Source of the DNA: Owenweeksia hongkongensis DSM 17368 | GTDB lineage: Bacteria; Bacteroidota; Bacteroidia; Flavobacteriales; Schleiferiaceae | Assembly (NCBI GenBank): GCA_945907425.1 | Contig: CAMDTE010000004.1 | Coordinates: 1 to 53,609 of the forward strand | Direction: 5' to 3' | Length of the DNA stretch: 53,609 nucleotides | Shown here: positions 8,783-17,790 of the stretch, piece after piece | Position numbering within the stretch: the first letter of the stretch is position 1 | Layout of the letters: each line of letters begins with the position of its first letter | Notes under the pieces: model-generated | Told to the model about the DNA's origin: nothing | Databases searched by the model: none | What the model saw: the letters and a program-made list of their open reading frames with translations, nothing else | Made by a program: the position numbers and the translations under genes

Positions 8783-10398
8783 TGACGGGCAGAATCCAAT
8801 ACGAAAGTTAATCTGCCAAAAGACAATTTTTGACCATGTACTGCCGGGATAATCGCGTCCCCGCCGCTGCCTTCAATAATCACTCCTCTCTTGGGCAAAG
8901 GGGTGTACCTTGCTTTCGCGTTGTTCTGAATCACCGTATAGGCTTTTTCTCCCACCACATCTCCGCGATAAGTAATTTCTACTGCTACCAAGTTTGCTTG
9001 ACGAAAATTACGTGTAACCGCCATTCGTTTTTCCGAACCAAACCATTGAAAATTCTTCTTGTTGTCATTGTAAACGTATGCGAAACCATTGGGCGTGGGC
9101 AAAGCCACAAAACCAGAGAAGGGGCCCCTGTCATTTTTACTCAGTTGAAATTTATTGACTACCTCTATGGATTCAATTTCACCCGCGGGATTGACATTGA
9201 TTCCAATGATTTCATCGTAATAATAATAGGTGTCGTATTGATAATTTAGGGTATTTGCATCTACAGCGCTTTGTATCGTTTTGCTTACTTCCACAAAATC
9301 ATAATCTTCTCCCACAAAAAAACTTCCCCCGTCTGGTCTGCGAATAAATTGACGGAAAATATAATCATCACGGACAGCGCGCCCACGCTTTGCTGCAGAC
9401 TTCGTCAAAAGAGCTGCGCGGGCTTTTTCATCAAAATAGTGAAAACTTGAATTGTTCAAATCCAACGATGATTGGTCTAACGTAATAAACAGACCGCCGT
9501 CCGTTTGCGAATACCGCCGATTGGAAAAGAACCCATACACAGCCAAATGATTTTGGTAATTATCAAGCTTAATACCCGCACCCCCTACGAGGAACACGTC
9601 TTTCAAGCCCAAGTTTACTTCTACAACCCCCTCGTTTTTATCCACAAATTGATACAAAATAAAGTCCCGGTTTGGCTTTCCGTAGGCAAATCTTTCTCCA
9701 CGAGCATAATCTGGCAGCGTATAACCCAACACAAACACTTCCCCCTTGTTTGTAACGCCAAAGTCCACCACATCGAATCTGCTTTCTGTGAAATCAAACG
9801 AAAATTCTTTTTGCCACTCCACTTCCAAAGTCGTGTCCACCACACTGATATGAACATATTCTGGCTCCATCCTTCTTTGGGTTGGCTCCATCAAAACCAC
9901 GAAGCGAGAACTGTCTCTGGACCAAGAAATGTCGAATTCTTTGACAAAAATATTTCGAGATTTGGATCGGCTCACCTCCACTAAATCACCCAAAACTCCT
10001 TCTCGGTCAATTTTTTGCACCACAATCGAATACTCTCCATTGACGCGATCATTCCACGTATAAAAAGTATAAAAACAACCCGAAACAGCGAAGGATTTTT
10101 GCAAACGGAGAGACTTTCCTTTCACTTCCGGAGCGGATTGCTCTAGTTGCCATTCAACCGCTAGTGTTTGCGTATTCCATTTGGTAAACGTGTATTTCTG
10201 AGATAGAAAGGGAATCCCATGAGACCCTAAAGTGTAAAAACTAGACGTGTCTGCTGACACTATTTCTGCTAATCCTAAAGATCTCATTTTATAGCTAGGG
10301 CCCCAAGTCAAACTCGCGTTGGAGGTTTGAGCTAAGGAAGAGGAATACCCCCACACACACAAGACGAGGGGAAAATAGCGAGCCAAATTTTTCAACAT
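8779..10398 (-). CDS. Secreted protein of unknown function, probably beta-rich
   Basis: A 539-residue protein with a signal peptide (MLKNLARYFPLVLCVWG...SLAQ). The body is rich in aromatic and beta-forming residues with repeated blocks of the type FVVLMEP, FVLGYTLPDY, LAVYGFFSN, which resemble blades of a propeller of the kind in other Bacteroidota cell-envelope proteins. I do not recognise a named family, and I see no type IX sorting domain at the C-terminus. It overlaps rlmN by 4 bases, an odd pairing of an exported protein with an rRNA methylase. It is divergent from the 10450 gene, with only about 50 bases between the two starts. Confidence 0.75.
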   Translation of the reverse strand: MLKNLARYFPLVLCVWGYSSSLAQTSNASLTWGPSYKMRSLGLAEIVSADTSSFYTLGSHGIPFLSQKYTFTKWNTQTLAVEWQLEQSAPEVKGKSLRLQKSFAVSGCFYTFYTWNDRVNGEYSIVVQKIDREGVLGDLVEVSRSKSRNIFVKEFDISWSRDSSRFVVLMEPTQRRMEPEYVHISVVDTTLEVEWQKEFSFDFTESRFDVVDFGVTNKGEVFVLGYTLPDYARGERFAYGKPNRDFILYQFVDKNEGVVEVNLGLKDVFLVGGAGIKLDNYQNHLAVYGFFSNRRYSQTDGGLFITLDQSSLDLNNSSFHYFDEKARAALLTKSAAKRGRAVRDDYIFRQFIRRPDGGSFFVGEDYDFVEVSKTIQSAVDANTLNYQYDTYYYYDEIIGINVNPAGEIESIEVVNKFQLSKNDRGPFSGFVALPTPNGFAYVYNDNKKNFQWFGSEKRMAVTRNFRQANLVAVEITYRGDVVGEKAYTVIQNNAKARYTPLPKRGVIIEGSGGDAIIPAVHGQKLSFGRLTFVLDSARQ

Positions 10399-10418
10399 GG
10401 GATTAGGAATTGACGAAG

Positions 10419-10426
10419 TATCTTTG
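10419..10426 (+). promoter_or_regulatory. -7 element (TATCTTTG) for the 10450 gene
   Basis: TATCTTTG matches TAnnTTTG and lies 23 bases before the ATG at 10450. It sits in the 51-base divergent gap with the 8779-10398 gene. A convincing -33 box is not visible. Confidence 0.45.
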
Positions 10427-10449
10427 ATAGACTATTGCTGCATAAAAGT

Positions 10450-11208
10450 ATGAAATTAAAATCTATTTTTTCTTTGACTCTCCTGGCTCTAACCCTCATG
10501 GTTTGGGGGCAACCAGGGGCCGTCACCAAAAAAATTCTATCACCGGCAGGGCAATCCAAAGCCTCCGGTGAAAAACTCACTTATTTGGAGCGGATACAGG
10601 CAAATCCTCGGAAGGATAGGTATGCCTTTGCATTGAAAGGAAATGCGCTCGGATGGATTACGCACGAATACGGTTTGGGATTGGAATATAAAATGAACCC
10701 ACAATGGACCGTAGAGGGGGGTGTCGCTTCTTTTGGAACAGCTCCCCACATCCCTTACATGAAGCGATTATTTGGAATAGAATCCCTTGTGGGATTCCAC
10801 TCAAACCAACCTTTGCAAATTCTCGTCAACGCACAAGCCAAAGTATTTTTACAAAATGCCGCCTTTCAAAACGGTTTTTATTTGGGGCTTTACGGCCAAT
10901 ACAAACCCTACAGGGAAGAAATCGGGTACTACACGGCTGATCAGCAACTCATCGCGTTTGACACCTATAGAAGGCATGCGGATTTGGGGCTCATGACCGG
11001 TTGGCAAACCCGCGCCGCTGAAACTGTTTTGCTTGATTTTTATACGGGCCTTGCTTTTCGTTCAACGCAACGCCAAGGGGTCAAGGAGATTTTAATCGCC
11101 ACTCCCAATGGAGGATACATCAACGGTCTGGAATTGCTTCCCAAGGAATCCGCAAATAGCCCCGTTTTACTGGCGGGAGCACGCATCGGATGGCTCTTTA
11201 AAAAATAA
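10450..11208 (+). CDS. Exported protein, probably an outer-membrane beta-barrel, unknown role
   Basis: A 252-residue protein with a signal peptide (MKLKSIFSLTLLALTLMVWGQ). I use the ATG at 10450; an upstream in-frame TTG would add only five residues. The mature part alternates hydrophobic and polar residues with aromatic strand ends (YGLGLEYKMN, FYLGLYGQYKPY, TGLAFRS) and ends in GARIGWLFKK, which resembles the small barrels often annotated as DUF3575-like or outer-membrane proteins. I cannot name the family. It converges on queA with 2 bases between the two stops. Confidence 0.7.
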   Translation: MKLKSIFSLTLLALTLMVWGQPGAVTKKILSPAGQSKASGEKLTYLERIQANPRKDRYAFALKGNALGWITHEYGLGLEYKMNPQWTVEGGVASFGTAPHIPYMKRLFGIESLVGFHSNQPLQILVNAQAKVFLQNAAFQNGFYLGLYGQYKPYREEIGYYTADQQLIAFDTYRRHADLGLMTGWQTRAAETVLLDFYTGLAFRSTQRQGVKEILIATPNGGYINGLELLPKESANSPVLLAGARIGWLFKK

Positions 11209-11210
11209 GC

Positions 11211-12260
11211 TTACAGAATCAACAAAGCATCTCCGTAGCATAGGAAGCGGTATCCTTCTTTGATGGCCGTGTCGTAGGCTTTCATAATTAAATCATGGCC
11301 TGCAAAAGCACTCGTCAACATAAGCAGCGTGGATTGTGGCTCGTGAAAATTAGTGATCATACAGTTGGCTACCCGAAAATTATAGGGAGGAAAGATGAAC
11401 TTGCTTGTCCATCCTTCGTAGGCTTTCAACCCACCCTCTGTGGTGGTAGAACTCTCCATGGTCCGCATGACCGCTGTACCCACAGCACACACTCGCTTGT
11501 TGCTAAACTTGGCTTTGTTCACTTTTGCCGCTGTTTCTGGATAAATCCAATACTGCTCCGAATCCATTTTGTGTTTGGACAAGTCCTCCACTTCTACCTG
11601 GCGGAAGGTTCCTAAACCCAAGTGCATGGTCATTTCTGCTAGTTCCACTCCGTTGATCTCTAATCTTTTCAACAGATTTTTACTAAAATGCAAGGATGCG
11701 TCTGGCGCAGCAACGGCACCCTCCACGGAAGCGAAAATGGATTGGAAACGCTCCTCATCCTCTGCTTGCAATGGACGTTCAATGTATTTTGGAATGGGTG
11801 TTTCTCCCATTTCATTCAGTTTCGCGCGAAACGCTTCGTACGATCCATCGTACAAAAAACGCAATGTGCGCCCACGAGAAGTGGTGTTGTCGATAACCTC
11901 GGCCACCAACGAATCGTCGTCGCCAAAATACAACTTGTTGCCAATTCGAATTTTCCGAGCGGGATCCACCAGTACGTCCCATAGTCGACTTTCACTGTTG
12001 AGTTCTCTCAACAAGAAAACCTCTATCAGTGCCCCTGTTTTTTCTTTGTTTCCCCACATGCGCGCAGGAAAAACTTTGGTGTTGTTGAGCACAAGGCAAT
12101 CTCCTTCAGTAAAATAATCCCCTAAATCCCGAAAATGACGGTGTTCGATTTTGCCGGAATCACGGTGCACTACCATCAAACGAGAATCGTCACGAAAAAT
12201 TTCGGGTTCCTGAGCGATTTGTTCCTTGGGAAGATCGTACAGGAAATGGGAGAGCTTCAT
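11211..12260 (-). CDS. queA: tRNA preQ1(34) S-adenosylmethionine ribosyltransferase-isomerase
   Basis: A 349-residue enzyme that transfers and isomerises the ribosyl group of SAM onto 7-aminomethyl-7-deazaguanine in tRNA to give epoxyqueuosine. It shows the family start [19 protein letters not shown], then [20 protein letters not shown] and [21 protein letters not shown] codons at 12260 and 12266 are both possible; a longer in-frame start at 12326 would overlap truB and is not conserved. It is last in the ftsX-uppP-truB group but has its own promoter-like element just upstream. Confidence 0.94.
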   Translation of the reverse strand: MKLSHFLYDLPKEQIAQEPEIFRDDSRLMVVHRDSGKIEHRHFRDLGDYFTEGDCLVLNNTKVFPARMWGNKEKTGALIEVFLLRELNSESRLWDVLVDPARKIRIGNKLYFGDDDSLVAEVIDNTTSRGRTLRFLYDGSYEAFRAKLNEMGETPIPKYIERPLQAEDEERFQSIFASVEGAVAAPDASLHFSKNLLKRLEINGVELAEMTMHLGLGTFRQVEVEDLSKHKMDSEQYWIYPETAAKVNKAKFSNKRVCAVGTAVMRTMESSTTTEGGLKAYEGWTSKFIFPPYNFRVANCMITNFHEPQSTLLMLTSAFAGHDLIMKAYDTAIKEGYRFLCYGDALLIL

Positions 12261-12270
12261 TTTCATTCGG

Positions 12271-12301
12271 CAAAGGTACTCTTTGAGAATAGGGGTTGTC
12301 A
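12271..12301 (-). promoter_or_regulatory. Promoter for queA: TTGA - 20 bases - TACCTTTG
   Basis: The minus strand shows TACCTTTG (12278-12271), preceded by a 20-base spacer and TTGA at the very end of truB. The TTTG of the -7 element is only 4 bases from the ATG at 12266 and 10 bases from the ATG at 12260, so the transcript would have a very short or no leader. Confidence 0.55.
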
Positions 12302-13048
12302 AGCGTTTTCTTTGCCTTCTTTCCAAATATCCAATAAAGTCGCTAATTCCCAGGCATCGCTCAGGGTTTTTTCTCCCGAAGCGGTGCGTTCAAGTGCTAC
12401 CAAGTACCCTCCACAGCCCAGAGAAGCCCCTATGTCGTTGGCCAACGATCGGATATACGTTCCTTTGGAACAAACTACAGCTATCTCCAACACGGCCTCG
12501 CAAGGTGGGTTCACGCGGTACGAAAGGAGATCCAAACGATGAATGGTTACAGGCCTCGGGGGAATGTCCACCGAATGTCCCTTACGGGCCATTTTATACA
12601 ATGTTTGACCTCCTATTTTTAAAGCCGAATACAGGGGCGGCACTTGAAGTATATCTCCTCGAAAGGCAGTCAAAACTGTTTCTATTTTCGCTGTATCGAT
12701 AGGGATTTGTGCGCCGACAAAAGGGATTTCCTGTGTTTCCGCATCAAAAGAGGGCGTGGTAAAACCCAACTTAACCTGCGCTGTATAGGATTTTTGAGTG
12801 GCCATCCATTGATCAATCGTTTTGGTCGCCTTCCCCACACACACCACCAGCACCCCTGTTGCCAACGGGTCGAGTGTTCCTGCATGCCCAATTTTAAGTT
12901 TCTTGATCCCAAAATGACGCCTGAGTGTTGACTTTAATTTGGCAACGACGTCAAAAGAAGTCCACGTAAGGGGCTTGTTAATAATCAAGACGGTTCCCGC
13001 TTCTAAGTCTTCAACCGTAGCGGGAAGGGATTCTGGTGTAGGTTTCAA
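12299..13048 (-). CDS. truB: tRNA pseudouridine(55) synthase
   Basis: A 249-residue TruB that forms pseudouridine 55 in the T-loop of tRNAs. The catalytic aspartate is in [14 protein letters not shown]; the upstream [12 protein letters not shown] and the later [12 protein letters not shown] and [12 protein letters not shown] are conserved. The protein is short and lacks a C-terminal PUA extension, as is usual in Bacteroidota. The start codon directly abuts the uppP stop (0-base spacing), which implies coupling. Confidence 0.95.
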   Translation of the reverse strand: MKPTPESLPATVEDLEAGTVLIINKPLTWTSFDVVAKLKSTLRRHFGIKKLKIGHAGTLDPLATGVLVVCVGKATKTIDQWMATQKSYTAQVKLGFTTPSFDAETQEIPFVGAQIPIDTAKIETVLTAFRGDILQVPPLYSALKIGGQTLYKMARKGHSVDIPPRPVTIHRLDLLSYRVNPPCEAVLEIAVVCSKGTYIRSLANDIGASLGCGGYLVALERTASGEKTLSDAWELATLLDIWKEGKENA

Positions 13049-13852
13049 TTACACGAAAAACGTGAAAGCTAAGGTAAGGGTCCCCACAGCAAAACAATAA
13101 TAAGCAAAGTAGCTAAGTTTCGACTTTTTCACAAAGGAAATCATGGCCTGGCACGCCCAAATTCCCGTGAAAAAAGCAGCAGTAAACCCAATCAACAACG
13201 AAACCAACGATTCCGTCGCTCCGGCTGATCCCATTTCCATTAAACTTTTCGTATCCACTATCATTTTCCCTAAGATGAGTGGGATAACCATCAAAAAACT
13301 AAAACGGGCTGCCTTTTCTTTGTCAACACCCAAGATGACCGCTGTAGAAATGGTTGCTCCTGAGCGCGAAATACCGGGTAGAATGGCTATTGCCTGGGCC
13401 AATCCAATCATTCCGGCTTCTAGAAATCCTATTTTCTTGTGCTTCTTGCTGGCGCGGTCTGCCATGAGTAGTAGTACTCCCGTCAACAAAAGCATCGTAG
13501 CCACAAAGGAGATAGCTCCATCAAAAAGCGATTCCAATTCATCTAAAAAAACCAAGCCCACAAAAGCTGCCGGTACCATGGATAAAACGATTCGGCTGGC
13601 AAATCTCCATTGATCCGCATCGCCCTTAAACAAACCGCTGAAAATTTGTCCAATGTCTTTCCGGAAAACAACGATTGTGCTCAAGGCCGTTGCTGCGTGG
13701 ACAACCACCGTAAAAAGCAAACTATCTTCTTTTGATTGCTCAAACCCAAAAAGTGCTTTCCCTATTTCTAAGTGGCCCGATGAGCTGACAGGTAAAAATT
13801 CTGTGAGCCCTTGAAGGATTCCCAACAAGAGCGATTGAATGTACAAATGCAT
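13049..13852 (-). CDS. uppP: Undecaprenyl-diphosphatase UppP/BacA
   Basis: A 267-residue membrane enzyme that dephosphorylates undecaprenyl diphosphate to recycle the lipid carrier for peptidoglycan and polysaccharides. The N-terminal LGILQGLTEFLPVSSSGHL and the later PGISRSGATI are the two active-site signatures; about seven to eight hydrophobic segments are evident. It lies between DUF3098 and truB, next to ftsX, a cell-envelope group conserved in Bacteroidota. It begins 2 bases after the DUF3098 stop. Confidence 0.95.
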   Translation of the reverse strand: MHLYIQSLLLGILQGLTEFLPVSSSGHLEIGKALFGFEQSKEDSLLFTVVVHAATALSTIVVFRKDIGQIFSGLFKGDADQWRFASRIVLSMVPAAFVGLVFLDELESLFDGAISFVATMLLLTGVLLLMADRASKKHKKIGFLEAGMIGLAQAIAILPGISRSGATISTAVILGVDKEKAARFSFLMVIPLILGKMIVDTKSLMEMGSAGATESLVSLLIGFTAAFFTGIWACQAMISFVKKSKLSYFAYYCFAVGTLTLAFTFFV

Positions 13853-13854
13853 GA

Positions 13855-14085
13855 TTATTTTGTGTTTTTCGGTTTGCGCAAAATGGCCACAACCTCAACC
13901 GCAAATCCTAACAAAATAAACACAGGGGCAACAACCAATCGCTGGGTATTGAACATTTCAGGATTGAAAACGGTAGGATCCTCAGAACCACCACCGGCCA
14001 TCAAAGCAAATCCAATAAAAATGAGCGTTAGCCCAACAAGCATCAACAAGTAATTGACGCGGTCAAAGAGAAAAGTTGTTTTCAT
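13855..14085 (-). CDS. DUF3098 small membrane protein
   Basis: A 76-residue protein with two transmembrane segments (YLLMLVGLTLIFIGFALMAG and VVAPVFILLGFAVEVVAIL) separated by a short loop with PTVFNPEMFNTQR. I recognise it as the DUF3098 family, found in Bacteroidota between ftsX and uppP. Its function is not known; position suggests a link with the FtsEX or UppP step at the division site. Start overlaps the ftsX stop (ATGA). Confidence 0.88.
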   Translation of the reverse strand: MKTTFLFDRVNYLLMLVGLTLIFIGFALMAGGGSEDPTVFNPEMFNTQRLVVAPVFILLGFAVEVVAILRKPKNTK

Positions 14086-14969
14086 TTGAAATATAAATCG
14101 TCAGTGTTTAGTCGCAAATACCTGCGAACGGCCCCAAAGGTACTCAAGGAAGCAATGGCAATACCCGTTATCAACATGCTCGCGCTCAACAAAGCCCAGG
14201 TACCCCATCCAAGAAAAGGAGCAAGTTCTGGCGCCCAAAGGGACAACCCTTGGTACGTAATGGCCAAAAGAGTTGCCGCTAAGGCTCCTCCCAAAGCACC
14301 CAATCGCAATCCCTGTTGCAAAAAGGGGCGGTGAATAAAGGGCTTGGTCGCTCCCACCAATTGCATGGTGCGAATAATGAATCGCTTGGAATAGATACTG
14401 AGCCGTATGGAACTATTGATGAGTGCCAAGGCAATGAGCAATAAAATACCTGCCGTCCCCATCAACACAAAAGAAATACGACGCACATTGTCATGCACAG
14501 CAGAGAGTAGATCCCTGTCAAACACCACATCTTCTACCACCTCTGCTTTACGCAACCGCGATGTGAGCGCATCCAGCTGATCCGGAGATACAAAGTCTGC
14601 GTTGAGACGTATATCGATAGCATCGGCCAAAGGATTGAACCCTAGAAAGTCGATAAAATCTTCCCCGAGTTCTTTTTGAAAATTCTCCGCCGCATTTTCT
14701 TTGCTTACAAAAACCACCGAACGCACTTCTGGCCATTGGGCCCACAATGTTTGTGTCTTTTGAACAACGGACGGATCCGTTTCTGTTTTTAAAAATACAG
14801 TCACCGTAAAGTTTTCACGGATTTCATTACTCAATGCTTGGGCCTGAAGTAAGAGGGAACCGACCAGTCCCATCACAAAAAGTACCAGCGCAATACTGAT
14901 CGTGACCGATACAAAGGCCGTTCGTACACGGCTTTTGTGAAATTGTTCTTCGGAAGGGGCGGTTAGCAT
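14082..14969 (-). CDS. ftsX: Cell-division permease-like protein FtsX
   Basis: A 295-residue FtsX with a cytoplasmic N-terminus, one transmembrane segment near residues 20-45, a periplasmic domain containing the KTETDP...LWAQWPEV segment, and three more transmembrane segments in the C-terminal half (SFVLMGTAGILLLIALALIN, RLGALGGALAATLLAI, LLSASMLITGIAIASL). With FtsE it transmits ATP hydrolysis to peptidoglycan hydrolases at the septum. FtsE is not in the window. An M23 peptidase of the type FtsEX activates is encoded about 4 kb away, but no direct link is shown. Confidence 0.93.
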   Translation of the reverse strand: MLTAPSEEQFHKSRVRTAFVSVTISIALVLFVMGLVGSLLLQAQALSNEIRENFTVTVFLKTETDPSVVQKTQTLWAQWPEVRSVVFVSKENAAENFQKELGEDFIDFLGFNPLADAIDIRLNADFVSPDQLDALTSRLRKAEVVEDVVFDRDLLSAVHDNVRRISFVLMGTAGILLLIALALINSSIRLSIYSKRFIIRTMQLVGATKPFIHRPFLQQGLRLGALGGALAATLLAITYQGLSLWAPELAPFLGWGTWALLSASMLITGIAIASLSTFGAVRRYLRLNTDDLYFK

Positions 14970-14973
14970 GAAA

Positions 14974-14981
14974 CAAAACTA
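14974..14981 (-). promoter_or_regulatory. -7 element (TAGTTTTG) for the ftsX operon
   Basis: The minus strand reads TAGTTTTG, matching TAnnTTTG, only 4 bases before the ftsX ATG. It shares the 45-base divergent gap with the leuS element. Confidence 0.45.
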
Positions 14982-15001
14982 ATTAAAAAGCGCCGACGTA
15001 C

Positions 15002-15009
15002 TACTTTTG
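15002..15009 (+). promoter_or_regulatory. -7 element (TACTTTTG) for leuS
   Basis: TACTTTTG matches TAnnTTTG and is 5 bases before the leuS ATG, which predicts a leaderless or nearly leaderless mRNA. No good -33 box is evident. Confidence 0.5.
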
Positions 15010-15014
15010 CACTC

Positions 15015-17774
15015 ATGGAATACAACCCTGCGGACATAGAAAGAAAATGGCAGACGTATTGGCGGGAAAACAAAACCTATCAAACGGAGGAAAATAGTTC
15101 AAAACCAAAATATTATGTTTTGGATATGTTTCCTTATCCTTCGGGGTCTGGCCTTCACGTAGGACATCCTTTGGGCTATATAGCGTCCGATATCGTGGCG
15201 AGGTACAAACGCCATAGCGGATTCAATGTCCTCCATCCCATGGGTTTCGATGCCTTTGGGTTGCCTGCGGAGCAATACGCCATTCAAACAGGTCAACACC
15301 CATCCATCACCACAGAAACAAATATTCAACGCTACAGAGACCAATTGAACCGCATTGGGTTTAGTTACGATTGGTCTCGGGAAGTGCAAACATGCGATCC
15401 CTCGTATTACCGATGGACCCAATGGATATTTCTGTCCCTGTTTAACAGCTGGTACAACGAGGGCTCGCAAAAGGCGGAATCGATGGAAACGCTTATCGCC
15501 CATTTGAACCAATGGGGAACAAAAAATCTTCAGGCAGCCTGCACGCGTTCCTTGTCTTTGGAGGCCAACGACTGGAACAACGCCACCGCCTCAAAGAAGG
15601 AGGAAATTCTGCAAAATTATCGCTTGGCGTACCGCAGTGAAAGTTGGGTCAATTGGTGCCCTGCGCTGGGTACTGTGTTGGCGAACGATGAAATCAAAGA
15701 CGGTTTTTCTGAGCGCGGGGGACATCCAGTGGTGCAAAAACAGATGATGCAATGGAGTATGCGCATTACGGCCTATGCTCAGCGATTGTTGGATGGGCTG
15801 GATTCTTTGGATTGGAGTGATTCTATCAAGGAAAGTCAACGGCATTGGATTGGACGAAGTGAAGGGGCTCTGCTGGAATTTTCTTTGGACAATCAACTCT
15901 CCTTGCAGGTGTTCACAACCCGACCGGATACCGTTTTTGGGGTTTCTTTTTTGGTTCTTTCGCCCGAACATCCTTTGGTGGTTGCCTTGACGACTGCCGA
16001 ACAACGAGGAGCTGTTCAATCCGTCCGAGAAAAAGCAGCTCGTCGCACCGAACGAGAGCGAATGGCAGACACCAAAACGGTCCATGGCGCTTGGACAGGT
16101 GCCTATGCTTTGCATCCTTTTTCTAAAGAAAAACTACCTATTTGGGTAGGCGATTACGTCCTGTCTGGGTACGGAACGGGAGCTGTGATGGCAGTTCCTG
16201 CCCACGATAGTCGAGACTATTTGTTTGCTCAACAATACGGGCTTCCTATCCGAGAGGTCATCGCCGGTGGTCAAATCGACAAAGAGGCTTTTGAATCGCA
16301 CGAGGGCATCGTGGTGCAGAGTGATTTTTTGAATGGACTTTCTGTAGCGGAGGCCATGAAGCTTTCCATTGAACAGATAGAACAACAGGGACTGGGTCAG
16401 GGAAGAGTGCAATTCAGGATGCGAAATGCTATTTTTGGAAGGCAACGGTACTGGGGAGAGCCCATCCCTATTGCCTACGATACCGACCGACCCGTTCCTC
16501 TGCTAGTAGAAGCCTTGCCCTTGGTACTTCCAGAGGTGGACAAGTACCTTCCCACGGAGGAAGGGGAACCACCGCTGGCCCGTGCCTCTCCATGGGAAAG
16601 TTCCGACGGATTTCCATTGGAAACAACCACTATGCCGGGGTGGGCCGGTTCCTCTTGGTACTTTTTGCGGTACATGGATCCGCACAACACAGAAAGCTTT
16701 GTAGGAGCGGAAAAAGCACAGTATTGGGGACAGGTTGATTTATACATGGGCGGCGCAGAACATGCCACAGGGCATTTGCTGTACTCCCGTTTCTGGAATC
16801 ATTTCTTCTTCGATCGTGGATGGGTGCCCTACGCGGAACCCTTTAAGAAACTGGTCAACCAAGGCATGATTCAAGGTGTCTCCGCCTTTGTGCACCGAAT
16901 CGTAGGCACCCAAACGTTTGTTTCTGCATCGTTGGCCTCGTCCTATGCTACGACCCAATTGCCCGTAGATATTGCATTGGTTAATGAAAAAGACCAATTG
17001 GATTGCCCCGGATTCCAAGCCTGGTTGCCAGAGTATGCGGCGGCAGCGTTTATTCTCGATTCCGATGGGGGAATGCTGTTGGAGCGCGAAGTGGAAAAAA
17101 TGTCCAAATCCAAACACAACGTGGTCAATCCAGATGCCGTAGCCGATGCCTACGGAGCTGATGGGTTGCGTCTGTATGAAATGTTTTTGGGCCCCTTGGA
17201 ACAGTCCAAGCCATGGAATACCCAAGGGATTTCGGGGATATCCACTTTTCTTCGCCGTGTTTGGGTGTTGTTTACGGAAAAGTCGCGGCAACCCAACGAA
17301 CAAGAAAAACAACGCGCCTTAAAAACGGCGCATCGTTTGGTTCACAAAGTACAATACGACATGGACCATTTTTCCTTCAACACGAGCGTTTCCGCCTTTA
17401 TGATTGCGGTGAACGAATGGAGCGCATTGAGTGCTTTACCCGTGGAAGCCTTGGAACGCTTCGCTGTTGTATTGTCCCCTTTTGCTCCTCATACCGCTGA
17501 AGAACTGTGGGGTTTACTGGGGCATACCCCTTCTGTGACTCATCAACCCTGGCCGATTGTCGACGTCTCCTTTTTGATAGACGATACGATCCCTTACCCG
17601 GTTCAATTCAATGGCAAAACAAGGTTTCAAATAGACATTGCACGGGAAACACCCGCGTCAGAAGTGGAATCCTTGGTTTTGGCGCACGAGCAAACCTTAA
17701 AATACATAGACGGTAAAACCATCAAAAAAGTCATTGTGGTGCCCGGACGCATCGTTAATATCGTGGTAGGTTAA
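15015..17774 (+). CDS. leuS: Leucyl-tRNA synthetase
   Basis: A 919-residue class I synthetase charging tRNA-Leu. HIGH-type motif HVGH is at residues 48-51 in YPSGSGLHVGHPLGY; KMSKS is at about 695-699. The editing domain carries TTRPDTVFGV and GTGAVMAVPAHDSRD (Asp of the editing site). Before KMSKS there is a long insertion (roughly residues 615-690) that corresponds to the LeuRS-specific region and is typical of Bacteroidota. The C-terminal domain ends FNGKTRFQ...VVPGRIVNIVVG. It is monocistronic and converges on the M23 gene with 16 bases between stops and no hairpin. Confidence 0.96.
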   Translation: MEYNPADIERKWQTYWRENKTYQTEENSSKPKYYVLDMFPYPSGSGLHVGHPLGYIASDIVARYKRHSGFNVLHPMGFDAFGLPAEQYAIQTGQHPSITTETNIQRYRDQLNRIGFSYDWSREVQTCDPSYYRWTQWIFLSLFNSWYNEGSQKAESMETLIAHLNQWGTKNLQAACTRSLSLEANDWNNATASKKEEILQNYRLAYRSESWVNWCPALGTVLANDEIKDGFSERGGHPVVQKQMMQWSMRITAYAQRLLDGLDSLDWSDSIKESQRHWIGRSEGALLEFSLDNQLSLQVFTTRPDTVFGVSFLVLSPEHPLVVALTTAEQRGAVQSVREKAARRTERERMADTKTVHGAWTGAYALHPFSKEKLPIWVGDYVLSGYGTGAVMAVPAHDSRDYLFAQQYGLPIREVIAGGQIDKEAFESHEGIVVQSDFLNGLSVAEAMKLSIEQIEQQGLGQGRVQFRMRNAIFGRQRYWGEPIPIAYDTDRPVPLLVEALPLVLPEVDKYLPTEEGEPPLARASPWESSDGFPLETTTMPGWAGSSWYFLRYMDPHNTESFVGAEKAQYWGQVDLYMGGAEHATGHLLYSRFWNHFFFDRGWVPYAEPFKKLVNQGMIQGVSAFVHRIVGTQTFVSASLASSYATTQLPVDIALVNEKDQLDCPGFQAWLPEYAAAAFILDSDGGMLLEREVEKMSKSKHNVVNPDAVADAYGADGLRLYEMFLGPLEQSKPWNTQGISGISTFLRRVWVLFTEKSRQPNEQEKQRALKTAHRLVHKVQYDMDHFSFNTSVSAFMIAVNEWSALSALPVEALERFAVVLSPFAPHTAEELWGLLGHTPSVTHQPWPIVDVSFLIDDTIPYPVQFNGKTRFQIDIARETPASEVESLVLAHEQTLKYIDGKTIKKVIVVPGRIVNIVVG

Positions 17775-17790
17775 AAACGACTGCGGCCTA

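Noticed and set aside
11569-12117. 182-codon plus-strand ORF opposite queA
   Set aside because: Ser/Lys-rich shadow of the well-supported queA frame; no start context, no recognisable domain.
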